Positions 1 through 8,535 of a stretch of 39,430 nucleotides of DNA are shown here, piece after piece. Source of the stretch: Microbacteriaceae bacterium (GTDB lineage Bacteria; Actinomycetota; Actinomycetes; Actinomycetales; Microbacteriaceae); contig JAHEAT010000008.1 of NCBI GenBank assembly GCA_024642605.1, positions 1 through 39,430 of the forward strand, read 5' to 3'. The first letter of the stretch is position 1, and each line of letters starts with the position of its first letter. The notes beneath the pieces were generated by a model. The model saw only the letters and a program-made list of their open reading frames with translations, made no database searches and was not told the DNA's origin. Both the position numbers and the translations under genes were made by a program.

Positions 1-1689
1 CGCTGCGGTAATCAAAGCGTCGAGGGCCGCAATCGTCGACTCTCCACCTTCGAGCGAGAATCGCTTTTGACCAACGAACTTGGTCTGCAAGAAGGTCTCG
101 AAAGCTTCGGCCTCGTTGAGCTTTTCAAGGATGCGCAGCTGCTGGTCGTGAGTCGGCTTCTCGTAAGGGCGCTCAAGTTTGTCTTGGAACCACTTTCGCT
201 GAGCAGGGTCTTGAATGTGCATGTACTCGACACCTACGGTGCGGCAGTAAGAATCGCGCAGAATCTTTAGGGTGTCGCGTAGCGGCATCTTTGGCTTGCC
301 GCCGAAACCGCCAGTTTTGTAGGTGCGGTCTAGATCCCAGAGGCTCAGGCCGTGGGTTAGAACGTCTAGGTCTGGGTGGCTGCGCTGCTGATACTCGAGT
401 GGATCGATGTCTGCCATCAGGTGACCGCGAACGCGGTAAGCGTTGATCAGTTCCTGAATGCGCGCAGCCTTCGATCGGTCATCTGTGTCGTTTGCGTCGA
501 AGTCGGTAGCCCAGCGAATAGGTTCGTATGGAATACGAAGGTCGGCGAACAGTTCGTCGTAGAACCCGCGCTCGCCGAGAAGCAACTCGTGAACCTTTTT
601 AAGGAACTCACCCGAGCCGGCACCTTGAATAACGCGGTGGTCATAGGTGGATGTGAGCGTGATGGTCTTGCTGATACCCAACTTGGCCAACTGCTCTTCG
701 TGCATGCCGGCAAATTCAGCTGGATACTCGAGAGCGCCAGCCCCGATGATGCAACCCTGACCCCTCATTAGGCGTGGCACTGAGTGAACGGTGCCGATGC
801 CGCCCGGGTTGGTTAGTGAAACCGTGCTGCCGGCGAAGTCGTCGGCGGTGAGTTTGTTGTTTCGAGCGCGCTTTACGAGATCTTCGTAGGCAGCCAAGAA
901 CTCGTTGAAGTTGAGGCGCTGAGCGCGCTTGATGTTTGGCACGAGCAGGGCACGGGTGCCGTCTTCTTTAGGAATATCGATGGCTAGGCCAAGATTCACG
1001 TTGGCCGGGCTAACCGAAGCCGGCTTGCCGTCGACCTCGTCGTAGTAAACGTTTTGGCTCGGAAACTCTTTGAGCGCGCGAATTAGCGCGAAGCCAAGAA
1101 TGTGGGTGAACGAAACCTTGCCTCCGCGAGTGCGGCCGAGGTGGCTGTTGATCACGATTCGGTTGTCGATAAGCAGTTTCGCTGGGATGGTGCGAACCGA
1201 GGTTGCGGTCGGAACCGAGAGCGAGGCATCCATGTTGGCGGCCAGCGCCTTTGGCATGCCCTTGAGAATGTTGACCTGGTTTTCGACTGGCTCTTCGACT
1301 ATGTCGATGGCTGCTGTAACCGGCGCCTGTGCCGGAATTGGCTGTGGGCGAGGTTCGATGCGGGTGGTCTTGGCAACCAGCTGGTTCGGTTCGGTTGCGG
1401 CAGGGATGTTTGCGGGGGTTTCGGTCACGATCGTTTGCGGTGCAATCGGGGCAACGGGTGCAGCTACTTCGCTAGCCGGTGCCGGGCTGGACGGGGTGTT
1501 TGGGGTAGTTGCGCCTTGGGCACTCGAAGTGCCCGAGAGGTTGCTGTGAAACCGCTCGAGAATGGGCCACCATTCTTTGTCGACGGAGTCAGGATTCGCG
1601 CTCCACTGCTCGTACATTTCTTCTACGAGCCACTGGTTTGCGCCGAAACCATCTTGCGAGTTCTCGTCATTCGTTGACAGAGAAACCAC
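1..1689 (-). CDS. kgd: Multifunctional 2-oxoglutarate decarboxylase/dehydrogenase (E2-E1 fusion), N-terminal part
   Basis: The reading frame runs off the left edge of the window, so only about 563 residues of a protein normally about 1,200 long are visible. Order seen: an N-terminal segment with GANQWLVEEMYEQW (E1 N-terminal helix); an Ala/Pro/Thr-rich linker (about residues 45-130); an E2 succinyltransferase-like catalytic domain with the STYDHRVIQGAGSGEFL active-site region; then the start of the thiamine-diphosphate E1 part (AYRVRGHLMADIDPL). This E2-E1 fusion is the actinobacterial KGD/OdhA type, which acts at the 2-oxoglutarate step of the TCA cycle in the cytoplasm. Start choice is uncertain. 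The only standard start between the upstream in-frame stop (1728-1726) and the conserved region is GTG at 1689, but it has a poor ribosome-binding site. A CTG at 1680 has an AGAGGTGG five bases upstream. Confidence 0.93.
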   Translation of the reverse strand, partial: MVSLSTNDENSQDGFGANQWLVEEMYEQWSANPDSVDKEWWPILERFHSNLSGTSSAQGATTPNTPSSPAPASEVAAPVAPIAPQTIVTETPANIPAATEPNQLVAKTTRIEPRPQPIPAQAPVTAAIDIVEEPVENQVNILKGMPKALAANMDASLSVPTATSVRTIPAKLLIDNRIVINSHLGRTRGGKVSFTHILGFALIRALKEFPSQNVYYDEVDGKPASVSPANVNLGLAIDIPKEDGTRALLVPNIKRAQRLNFNEFLAAYEDLVKRARNNKLTADDFAGSTVSLTNPGGIGTVHSVPRLMRGQGCIIGAGALEYPAEFAGMHEEQLAKLGISKTITLTSTYDHRVIQGAGSGEFLKKVHELLLGERGFYDELFADLRIPYEPIRWATDFDANDTDDRSKAARIQELINAYRVRGHLMADIDPLEYQQRSHPDLDVLTHGLSLWDLDRTYKTGGFGGKPKMPLRDTLKILRDSYCRTVGVEYMHIQDPAQRKWFQDKLERPYEKPTHDQQLRILEKLNEAEAFETFLQTKFVGQKRFSLEGGESTIAALDALITAA

Positions 1690-1805
1690 CTCTTCAGCTT
1701 GGTTGTTGCAATGGGCACTCCTAGCCTAATCGCTAGCCGCCCTTAGTTATGCTGTAAAGGTATGGACGATATAGGTTCTGGGCATAGTCACAGCGGAGTA
1801 GCGCG

Positions 1806-3119
1806 ATGAACGACTGGCTCGCTGTTGCGCTCGGGGTGCTTTTGACGCTCGGTACCGGGCTGTTCGTGGCATCGGAGTTTTCGCTGATCAACCTCGACCG
1901 CAGCGAACTAGAAGCCCGAAGAACCCGCGGTGAACGCGGCTTGAGCAACACCATTCGTGCCCTAAAGCAAACTTCTACTCACCTGAGCGGTGCGCAGCTC
2001 GGCATCACGATTACCACCATGCTCGCCGGTTTTCTTTTCGAACCCGCGATAGCTAGTTTGCTACTGCCAATATTTGCTGGCTGGAATGCCGCTACCGCCA
2101 CCAAAGACGGAATTCTTGTGGTGCTCGGCATGGTGATTGCCACGGTTTTCTCGACGCTGGTTGGAGAACTCGTGCCGAAGAAATTGGCACTCACCTTGCC
2201 ACTTCGCGTCAACCGTTTTGTTGTTCTCTTTCAACTTTCGTTCACCTGGTTCTTTGGCTGGATGATCAAAGCCCTAAATGCCAGCGGTAATGGCATCGTT
2301 CGAGCTATCGGAATCGAACCTAAAGAAGAGCTAAGCTCTAGCCGCACCGCCGAGGAGCTGGCATCGCTGGTTCGGCGTTCGGCTCTGCTCGGCGCATTAG
2401 ACGCGCAAACCGCCACGCTTCTCACCAAGACCTTGGCTCTCAGTCAGCTGACGGCAGCCGACGTCATGACGCCGCGAACACGCATGCACAGCGTTGAAGC
2501 TGGACAGAGTGCAAATGAGGTTATCGCCATTTGCAACCGCACCGGACACTCACGTTTTCCGGTGACCGATGGGTCTTCAGACGAAGTAATTGGCATCGTG
2601 CACGTGAAGCAGGCGGCTTCGGTTCCGCGCGAGAAGCGCTCCGATGTTCCGGCCACAGCACTCATGGCCGAACCACTTCGTGTGCCCGAAACTATGCGCC
2701 TCGAAACTTTGATGGTTGAACTTCGTGCCAAGGGTTTGCAGATGGCCATCGTGATCGACGAATACGGCGGCACGGCCGGCATTGCCACGCTAGAAGATCT
2801 GGTCGAAGAACTCGTGGGTGAACTAGCCGATGAACACGACCGGGCCAGAAGCGGTGTAACTCGCGGTGCCAATTCTTCGGTGCTCTTTCCGGGCATGATT
2901 CGCCCAGATGAACTTGCCGAAATGGCAATTACGGTTCCAGATGACGCCGCCTATGAAACGGTTGCCGGTTACATGATGAGCGCACTCGGCAGAATTCCGG
3001 TGGTCGGCGACGAAGTTGCGATCAATAACGGGTCGCTTCGGGTAGAACGAATGGATGGCCGCCGCATCGATCGTGTGAGATTCACGCCAACCGTTGAAGC
3101 GGGTGACGAAGATGATTAG
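1806..3119 (+). CDS. CNNM/CorC-family (DUF21-CBS-CorC_HlyC) membrane protein, paralogue 1
   Basis: 437 residues. The N-terminal half is a DUF21/CNNM transmembrane domain with the LFVASEFSLINLDRSELEARR signature near residue 20 and later segments containing VGELVPKKLALTLP. A CBS-pair domain follows (about residues 210-340: VMTPRTRMHSVEAG, GHSRFPVTDG, VIDEYGGTAGIATLEDLVEELVG split across its length). The C-terminal CorC_HlyC domain is about residues 350-430. Family members are annotated as hemolysin-like but are thought to take part in Mg2+/divalent-cation efflux or homeostasis. A GGAG lies upstream of the ATG. The gene runs divergently from kgd and overlaps the next, paralogous gene by 8 nt, so the two are probably co-translated. 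Substrate is inferred from the family only. Confidence 0.9.
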   Translation: MNDWLAVALGVLLTLGTGLFVASEFSLINLDRSELEARRTRGERGLSNTIRALKQTSTHLSGAQLGITITTMLAGFLFEPAIASLLLPIFAGWNAATATKDGILVVLGMVIATVFSTLVGELVPKKLALTLPLRVNRFVVLFQLSFTWFFGWMIKALNASGNGIVRAIGIEPKEELSSSRTAEELASLVRRSALLGALDAQTATLLTKTLALSQLTAADVMTPRTRMHSVEAGQSANEVIAICNRTGHSRFPVTDGSSDEVIGIVHVKQAASVPREKRSDVPATALMAEPLRVPETMRLETLMVELRAKGLQMAIVIDEYGGTAGIATLEDLVEELVGELADEHDRARSGVTRGANSSVLFPGMIRPDELAEMAITVPDDAAYETVAGYMMSALGRIPVVGDEVAINNGSLRVERMDGRRIDRVRFTPTVEAGDEDD

Positions 3120-4188
3120 TTCTCAAGCAGCCCACCAGGTGCTCGACAATTCGAGCGCTGTGGCCGGTCTCTTATGGCTGGTGGTTTTGTTGATTGGCAA
3201 TGGATTCTTTGTCGGAGCTGAGTTCGCCATCATCAGTGCGCGTCGAGCCCAGATTGAACCTCGAGCACAGGCGGGTTCGAAACCTGCGCAGATCACGATC
3301 AAGGCGATGGAGCGAGTTTCTCTGATGCTGGCGACAGCTCAAATTGGTGTCACAGTTTGTTCCCTTCTGATTCTGACGATTTCTGAACCAGCCATGCAGT
3401 TCTTTCTCGCTGGGCCACTAACCAGCTTCGGCGTTAGTGAATCGCTGGTTGGTCCCATCGCATTTGCAATCACTCTCGCCTTGGTGTCGTTTCTGCACGT
3501 GCTGATTGGCGAGATGGTGCCAAAGAACATTTCGTTCTCGGTGCCTGAGCGCGCGGCCTTGATTCTGGTTCCGATTCTCTACGGCATTGCCTGGATTCTG
3601 AGCCCGATAGTTGTGGCACTTAATGCGATTGCCAATGTTCTGCTTCGAGTCTTTAGCGTAAAGGCCATCGATGAAGCCAACTCGGCTTTTACCCTCGAAC
3701 AGGTTGAAGACATCGTCGAGCACTCCACTCGCGAAGGCGTCTTGAGCGACACATCGGGTGCGCTCAGCAACACCTTTGAGTTCACCGAAAAGAAGGTGCT
3801 CGACGTAACCGTGCCGCTGGCTCGGCTAGTTGCATTCAGCGAAAGCGTGACTCCGCGCGAGGTTGAACAGGCTGTCACTAAGTACGGTTTTTCGCGCTAC
3901 CCGGTTCGTGATGAAGACGCCGAACTAGTTGGTTACCTGCACCTCAAAGATGTGCTGAGCCTTGGCGAAGACGAAGTTGACCGCCCTTTTCCGGCAAAAC
4001 GCATTCGCACCCTAATCTCGTTACCGGCAAAAATGGAGCTCGAAGATGCTCTTGCCTCGATGCGACGCGTTGGTGCTCACATGGCTCGCGTGTTCGATGG
4101 TCGCGGGCGCGAAATGGGAGTGCTCTTTTTAGAGGACATTCTTGAAGAATTGGTTGGCGAAGTTCAAGACGCCACCCAGCGTGACTAG
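3112..4188 (+). CDS. CNNM/CorC-family membrane protein, paralogue 2
   Basis: 358 residues from the ATG at 3112, which overlaps the stop of the first paralogue; a TTG at 3094 would add six residues. It has a CNNM membrane domain (GNGFFVGAEFAIISARR, IGEMVPKNISFSVPERAAL) and a CBS pair (DVTVPLARLVAFSESVTP; YGFSRYPVRDEDAELVGYLH; GVLFLEDILEELVGEV). It stops right after the CBS pair and so lacks the CorC_HlyC domain of its partner. In several actinobacteria such pairs of long and short paralogues are adjacent, which suggests a heteromer; that is an inference. Its stop codon lies in the palindrome CTAG shared with the stop of the oppositely oriented oxidoreductase gene. Confidence 0.88.
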   Translation: MISSQAAHQVLDNSSAVAGLLWLVVLLIGNGFFVGAEFAIISARRAQIEPRAQAGSKPAQITIKAMERVSLMLATAQIGVTVCSLLILTISEPAMQFFLAGPLTSFGVSESLVGPIAFAITLALVSFLHVLIGEMVPKNISFSVPERAALILVPILYGIAWILSPIVVALNAIANVLLRVFSVKAIDEANSAFTLEQVEDIVEHSTREGVLSDTSGALSNTFEFTEKKVLDVTVPLARLVAFSESVTPREVEQAVTKYGFSRYPVRDEDAELVGYLHLKDVLSLGEDEVDRPFPAKRIRTLISLPAKMELEDALASMRRVGAHMARVFDGRGREMGVLFLEDILEELVGEVQDATQRD

Positions 4189-5261
4189 TGAGGCCACTTG
4201 CCGCGCTTGTACTGGCGCGGCCAGTAATCAACCTCAACACCTAGTTCGTGCGCTGCGCGCAGTGGCCAATATGGGTCGCGAAGTGCGGCTCGAGCGATGC
4301 TGATCACATCAACGTTTCCGCTCTGCAAAATGGCTTCGGCCTGGTGAGCGTCGGTTATCTGGCCAACTGCCGAAACGGGTTCTTCAACTCGCTCTCCAAC
4401 AAACTCGGCCAGTGGAACCTGGTAACCCGGCCCTAGCGGAATGTTTACGCCGGTGATCAGACCACCGCTCGAAATGTCAAAAAGATCAGCGCCGGCATCG
4501 GCACACCACTTTGCAACCTCAGCGCACTGCTCCTTGGTCCAGCCGTCTTCGCGGTAATCGGTGGCGCTAAAACGTACCAGAAGCGGCATCTCTTCAGGGA
4601 TGCTCGCTCGAATCGCAATCACAATCTCGAGTAGCAGGCGGGCGCGATTCTCAAGTGATCCGCCATATTCATCGGCGCGTCGGTTCGTGATTGGGGAGAG
4701 AAACTGGTGCACGAGGTAGCCGTGCGCGGCGTGAATTTCGATGGCATCAAACCCGGCCTGCACCGCCAGTTTTGCCGATTCTGCCCAGTCGCGCACCAAC
4801 TGGTGCATTTCATCGGTGGCCAGTTCGCGCGGGGCTGCGTAGCCTTCAAAGGCATCGGTGGTTGAAGAGATGGTCTTCCAACCACCGTCTGCTTCGGCAA
4901 CCGTGCCCACGCCAGAGCCTTCTCGGTAGGTCGATGCCTTGCGGCCGGCATGGGCCAGTTGAATGGCCGATTTGGCACCCTGGCTGTGAATGAAATCGTT
5001 GACTTCGGCCCAGCGTGCAGCCTGACCTTCGTTCCAGAGCCCGGTGCACCACGGCGTGATTCTTCCGTCTGGGCGCACCGCTGTTGCTTCGGCGATAATC
5101 AGGCCTGCACCGCCACTGGCTCTCGAGCCCAGGTGAACCAGGTGCCATAGGTTTGGCATACCGTCTTGGTCTTCACATGAGTAGGTGCACATCGGAGCAA
5201 TGAAGATTCGATTGCGAATCTCAACCCCGCGCAGAGTGATTGGTTCGAAAAGCTTTGCCAT
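4185..5261 (-). CDS. NADH:flavin oxidoreductase, old yellow enzyme family (YqjM type)
   Basis: 358 residues, the full length of the YqjM-like OYE class. Seen: the N-terminal FMN-binding APMCTYSCEDQDG with the Cys typical of YqjM-type enzymes (about residue 25), the substrate-anion pair in EIHAAHGYLVHQF, the OYE signature ITNRRADEYGGSLENRARLL, and the C-terminal PRQYKRG whose Arg reaches into the partner active site in this class. The family reduces activated C=C bonds with FMN and NAD(P)H; the physiological substrate is unknown. The ATG at 5261 has AGGTG upstream. The gene is divergent from nnrD across 59 bp, and its stop overlaps the stop of the CNNM gene tail to tail by 4 nt. Confidence 0.92.
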   Translation of the reverse strand: MAKLFEPITLRGVEIRNRIFIAPMCTYSCEDQDGMPNLWHLVHLGSRASGGAGLIIAEATAVRPDGRITPWCTGLWNEGQAARWAEVNDFIHSQGAKSAIQLAHAGRKASTYREGSGVGTVAEADGGWKTISSTTDAFEGYAAPRELATDEMHQLVRDWAESAKLAVQAGFDAIEIHAAHGYLVHQFLSPITNRRADEYGGSLENRARLLLEIVIAIRASIPEEMPLLVRFSATDYREDGWTKEQCAEVAKWCADAGADLFDISSGGLITGVNIPLGPGYQVPLAEFVGERVEEPVSAVGQITDAHQAEAILQSGNVDVISIARAALRDPYWPLRAAHELGVEVDYWPRQYKRGKWPH

Positions 5262-5308
5262 TTTGCACCTGTTTCTCGTCGTAAACCAGCCTAAACCAGC
5301 ACGCTTGG

Positions 5309-5320
5309 TAGCGTTAGGGC
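5309..5320 (+). promoter_or_regulatory. Candidate -10 element for leaderless nnrD transcript
   Basis: TAGCGT at 5309-5314 fits the actinobacterial TANNNT -10 pattern and lies six bases before the ATG of nnrD. No Shine-Dalgarno sequence is present. Transcription would then begin at or next to the start codon. No convincing -35 element was found, so this is a weak call. Confidence 0.35.
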
Positions 5321-6115
5321 ATGCACGTTGAACTGCCGCTTCACCTGTTGCGTCATCCGAAGAGTGACGACAACAAGTACAAACGCGGGGTGGTTGGTTT
5401 TGTTACGGGCTCCGACGCCTACCCGGGTGCTGCTCTGCTCGGCATCGATGCGGCGGTTCGCACCGGAATCGGAATGGTGCGCTATCTCGGCTCAGACTCG
5501 GTTAATCGCCTCGTGCTTGAGACTCGACCCGAAACGGTTTGCCAGCCGGGCAATTCCGATGCTTGGGTTTTAGGTTCTGGCATCGACAAGAACGATAGCC
5601 AACGGGCGTTGCAGGTAAGTGAGGCTGCCGAGTGGGCGGGGCTTAAGGTAATCGATGCCGGAGGCCTAGAAATCGTCGACTTCGACAAACTCAACGCGCA
5701 CTCGGCGATCCTCACACCGCACGCCGGCGAGTTGGCTCGTCTGCTCGATCGGTTTGGCCGACACTTCGACCTCGACTACGAGGCGGTACAAGCAGCGGCT
5801 GCGCTCACGCGCCAGGTTGTGATTCTCAAAGGCAGCACGAGTCTGGTTGCGCATCCGAGTGGAGAGGTAACGGCCGTTGGCCCAAACTCTTCAAGCTTGG
5901 CAACCGCCGGAACCGGCGATGTGCTGGCCGGGGTCATCGGAGCGCTGCTCGCGGTGAATGCTCACGACTCCGAACTCGACCTCGTCGAGGTGGCGACTCT
6001 AGCCATAACCATTCATTCCGAGGCAGCATCTCGGGCTAGCCAAGACGGACCGGTGGCAGCGCTCGACGTGGCCGAAGCGGTGCGCTCGGTGGTTAGAGAT
6101 TGGCAGCCTGAATGA
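5321..6115 (+). CDS. nnrD: ADP/ATP-dependent NAD(P)H-hydrate dehydratase
   Basis: 264 residues with a ribokinase-like carbohydrate-kinase fold (YjeF C-terminal domain). Seen: KRGVVGFVTGSDAYPGAA at residues 21-38, VIDAGGLEIVD, ILTPHAGELARLL, LKGSTSLVAHP and the nucleotide/substrate motif LATAGTGDVLAGVIGALL. The enzyme dehydrates the damaged, hydrated cofactors NADHX and NADPHX back to NADH and NADPH. It lacks the N-terminal epimerase (NnrE) domain that is fused in many bacteria, so an epimerase should be encoded elsewhere. It overlaps the next gene by 4 nt (ATGA), which suggests co-translation. It is divergent from the OYE gene, another NAD(P)H-linked protein. Confidence 0.92.
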   Translation: MHVELPLHLLRHPKSDDNKYKRGVVGFVTGSDAYPGAALLGIDAAVRTGIGMVRYLGSDSVNRLVLETRPETVCQPGNSDAWVLGSGIDKNDSQRALQVSEAAEWAGLKVIDAGGLEIVDFDKLNAHSAILTPHAGELARLLDRFGRHFDLDYEAVQAAAALTRQVVILKGSTSLVAHPSGEVTAVGPNSSSLATAGTGDVLAGVIGALLAVNAHDSELDLVEVATLAITIHSEAASRASQDGPVAALDVAEAVRSVVRDWQPE

Positions 6116-7341
6116 GTAGCTTGCGCGAGAGTTCGAATCGCCTCTGGGTTTTGCTTTTAGCCGGGGGCGCGGTTGAGGCGTGGTTGGTTTTTCTCGGTTT
6201 CAATCAACCCGGTATGCCAATGGGCGATCTCACGCTCGCCTACCAGCCTTGGTTTGACCAGGTAGTTCAAGGTCATGTGATGCTTGGCATCAACGCCGTT
6301 TGGGTCTATCCTTTCGTCGCCCTAGTACCGATTCTGCTAGCAGGTATGGTGGGCGCAACTAACTTCGTAGCAGGATGGCTGAGCTTGCAGTTTGCGACCT
6401 TACTAGGGGTGCTCGCCAGCATGGTTCTCGTGGGCCGCCATACGGCGCCGATGCTAAAGGCGCGCTTTGCTGCCGCTTACTTTTGGTTGCTGTGCCTAGC
6501 GCTGCTGGGTCCGGTTGCCATCAGCCGTATTGACTTCTTCAGCGTCGCGATTGCTGTTGTGGCTGCACTTTTTATTTCTAACAACCAGAAAGTTTCGGCG
6601 GCGCTTCTAACCATCGCCGGCTGGGTCAAGATTTGGCCAATTGCGATTTTTGCCGGGCTGTTCTTTGCCTCTGCCCGCCGCCGTGTCGTTGCCTTCACCG
6701 GAGCCGTTGTGACGCTTGGGCTATTGGTAGTCGGCCTGTTTATTGGCGGAAACGCCAGCATGTTCGGGTTCATCGGAGGGCAACTCGGTCGAGGCATCCA
6801 GATTGAATCGCCTTGGGCTAGCTGGTGGCTTTGGAAACACATTTTTGGAGACGCATCCGTGGGCATCATCTACAACGGGCCACTAAAAACGTTCGAGGTC
6901 TTTGGTGCAGCGACCGATGTAATTTCTCTGCTGCTCGGCCCCGGTCAGCTTCTCGCCGTCGGCGTGACCGTGCTTCTGGGGTTGCTCGCCCGAAGAGCTA
7001 AGGCTAGCCCAACCGAGATTCTCACCTGGGTTTCAACCACGGCAGTACTCGACCTCATCTTTTTTAACAAGGTTGGATCGCCGCAGTTCATGACCTGGCT
7101 GGTAGTGCCGGTGATTATCGGGCTTATTTCGGGAGTTCAAAATCTTAGGCCGATGCTCTACATGGTGGCAGCGCTGTCGCTACTAACCTGGACGATTTAT
7201 CCGAGCACCTACGATGAGTTGCTCGCGGGCGGCTTCACAGCTACAGCGATTTTGACGACGCGAAACTTGTTGCTCTTGGGTGCGCTGGTCTACGCAAACA
7301 TCCGCTTGACCAAGCTCACCAAGCGATTAGCTACCGAGTAG
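6112..7341 (+). CDS. Polytopic membrane protein, GT87-like (DUF2029) glycosyltransferase
   Basis: 409 residues with about ten to twelve hydrophobic segments and no signal peptide beyond the first membrane helix. The acidic loop MPMGDLTLAYQPWFDQVV after the first helix, the ISRIDFFSVAIAVVAALF segment and GWVKIWPIAIF resemble GT-C type polyprenyl-phosphate-mannose-dependent mannosyltransferases of family GT87. I see this from overall layout rather than from a decisive catalytic motif. It is translationally coupled to nnrD (ATGA overlap). Its 3' end overlaps the 3' end of the oppositely oriented metX by 15 bp. A role in cell-envelope glycolipid or glycan mannosylation is an inference. Confidence 0.7.
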   Translation: MSSLRESSNRLWVLLLAGGAVEAWLVFLGFNQPGMPMGDLTLAYQPWFDQVVQGHVMLGINAVWVYPFVALVPILLAGMVGATNFVAGWLSLQFATLLGVLASMVLVGRHTAPMLKARFAAAYFWLLCLALLGPVAISRIDFFSVAIAVVAALFISNNQKVSAALLTIAGWVKIWPIAIFAGLFFASARRRVVAFTGAVVTLGLLVVGLFIGGNASMFGFIGGQLGRGIQIESPWASWWLWKHIFGDASVGIIYNGPLKTFEVFGAATDVISLLLGPGQLLAVGVTVLLGLLARRAKASPTEILTWVSTTAVLDLIFFNKVGSPQFMTWLVVPVIIGLISGVQNLRPMLYMVAALSLLTWTIYPSTYDELLAGGFTATAILTTRNLLLLGALVYANIRLTKLTKRLATE

Positions 7342-8535
7342 TTCGCTAATCAGTGGCCCAACCTTTTCGAATTCAATTAAGAATCCGTCGTGGCCATATT
7401 CGCTTTCGATAGTGCGAAGTGAGCCGCCCACCAACACGCCGCCGATGTGCTTGGCAATGATTTGCTGTCCCGAGATTGGAAAAAGTCGGTCTGAATCGAT
7501 TCCGGCTACCAACGCCCGTGCCTTAATGCTGGCCAAAGCCTTGTCAACGCCGCCTCGATCGCGGCCGATGTCGTGCGAGTTCATGGCCTCAACGAGCGTG
7601 ATGTAAGAGTTTGCGTCGAATCGACGGGTGAACTTGTTGCCGTGAAAGTCGAGGTAAGACTCAACAGCCCAGCGGCCACCAGCTCCAAGCGGCGAAATGC
7701 TTTCACTCTGCCAGGTGAGGCCAAAGCGGTCATTGAGTTCGTGAGGCGAGCGATAGTTGAGTAGCGCCATTCTTCGGGCGAGAGCCAAACCGCGGTGCGG
7801 GCCAAAGCCAGCTTTGGCGTCGTAGTAGTGGCCCTTGTTGAAGGCTGGATCGGTTTTAATCGCTTCAAGTTGCACCGAGTTGAGTGCGATTTGGTCGGCG
7901 GTAGAAACCGGGGGAGCCGCGATAACGGCGATGTTCTCAACCTTTTCTGGGTGGTCGATTGCCCACTCGAGAACGTGCATGCCGCCCATCGAACCGCCGA
8001 TGATGGCGTGCCACCTGTCGATACCAATAACCGCACTAAACGCTACTTGAGCCGCGACTTGGTCGCGAATGGTTAGGTAAGGAAATCGAGAACCGTATTC
8101 GCGGCCCTGACGGTCGAGCGAACTCGGACCGGTTGAACCCTGGCAACCACCCAAAATGTTTGGTGCCACTACAAACCAACGATCGGTGTCGATGGCCAGA
8201 CCCGGCCCGATGATTTCACTCCACCAACCCTCGGTGGGGTGAGCCTTCGATGCAGCGCCTGCGGCGTGGGAGTCTCCGGTTAGTGCGTGTAGCACCAGCA
8301 CGGCATTCGACTTGTCGTCGTTGAGGGTTCCCCAGCTTTCAAAGGCAATTCGCGCAGAAGCAAGTTCGCGCCCGCTACCCAACTTGAGAGTCGGTAGGAG
8401 CGCAAACTGGCGGTCACCCGAGGGGTCACCGTCCCGCCAAGCTCCGGTCGCAGGTGGCCTACCGACTAGCTGTCGGGAGAGCTCATCTGTGATGAAGCCT
8501 GACGGAACGCTGTCCTCAGATGTCTGAAATTCCAA
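7327..8535 (-). CDS. metX: Homoserine O-acetyltransferase
   Basis: 402 residues, alpha/beta-hydrolase fold. Seen: VLHALTGDSHAAG near residue 82, the nucleophile elbow GGSMGG with Ser182, the catalytic Asp in AGIDSDRLFP (about residue 349) and the catalytic His in YGHDGFL (about residue 382). The enzyme acetylates L-homoserine with acetyl-CoA for methionine synthesis. The start is a TTG directly abutting the TAG stop of metY (TAGTTG), with AAAGAAG just upstream. The resulting N-terminus EFQTSEDSVPSGFIT matches what is usual for actinobacterial MetX. It is the second gene of a metY-metX operon and should be co-translated with metY. Confidence 0.95.
   Translation of the reverse strand: MEFQTSEDSVPSGFITDELSRQLVGRPPATGAWRDGDPSGDRQFALLPTLKLGSGRELASARIAFESWGTLNDDKSNAVLVLHALTGDSHAAGAASKAHPTEGWWSEIIGPGLAIDTDRWFVVAPNILGGCQGSTGPSSLDRQGREYGSRFPYLTIRDQVAAQVAFSAVIGIDRWHAIIGGSMGGMHVLEWAIDHPEKVENIAVIAAPPVSTADQIALNSVQLEAIKTDPAFNKGHYYDAKAGFGPHRGLALARRMALLNYRSPHELNDRFGLTWQSESISPLGAGGRWAVESYLDFHGNKFTRRFDANSYITLVEAMNSHDIGRDRGGVDKALASIKARALVAGIDSDRLFPISGQQIIAKHIGGVLVGGSLRTIESEYGHDGFLIEFEKVGPLISELLGS

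Noticed and set aside
1070..1677. Long plus-strand open frames opposite kgd
   Set aside because: They are antisense to the Ala/Pro-rich linker and E2 domain of kgd, resemble no family, and arise from its codon bias.
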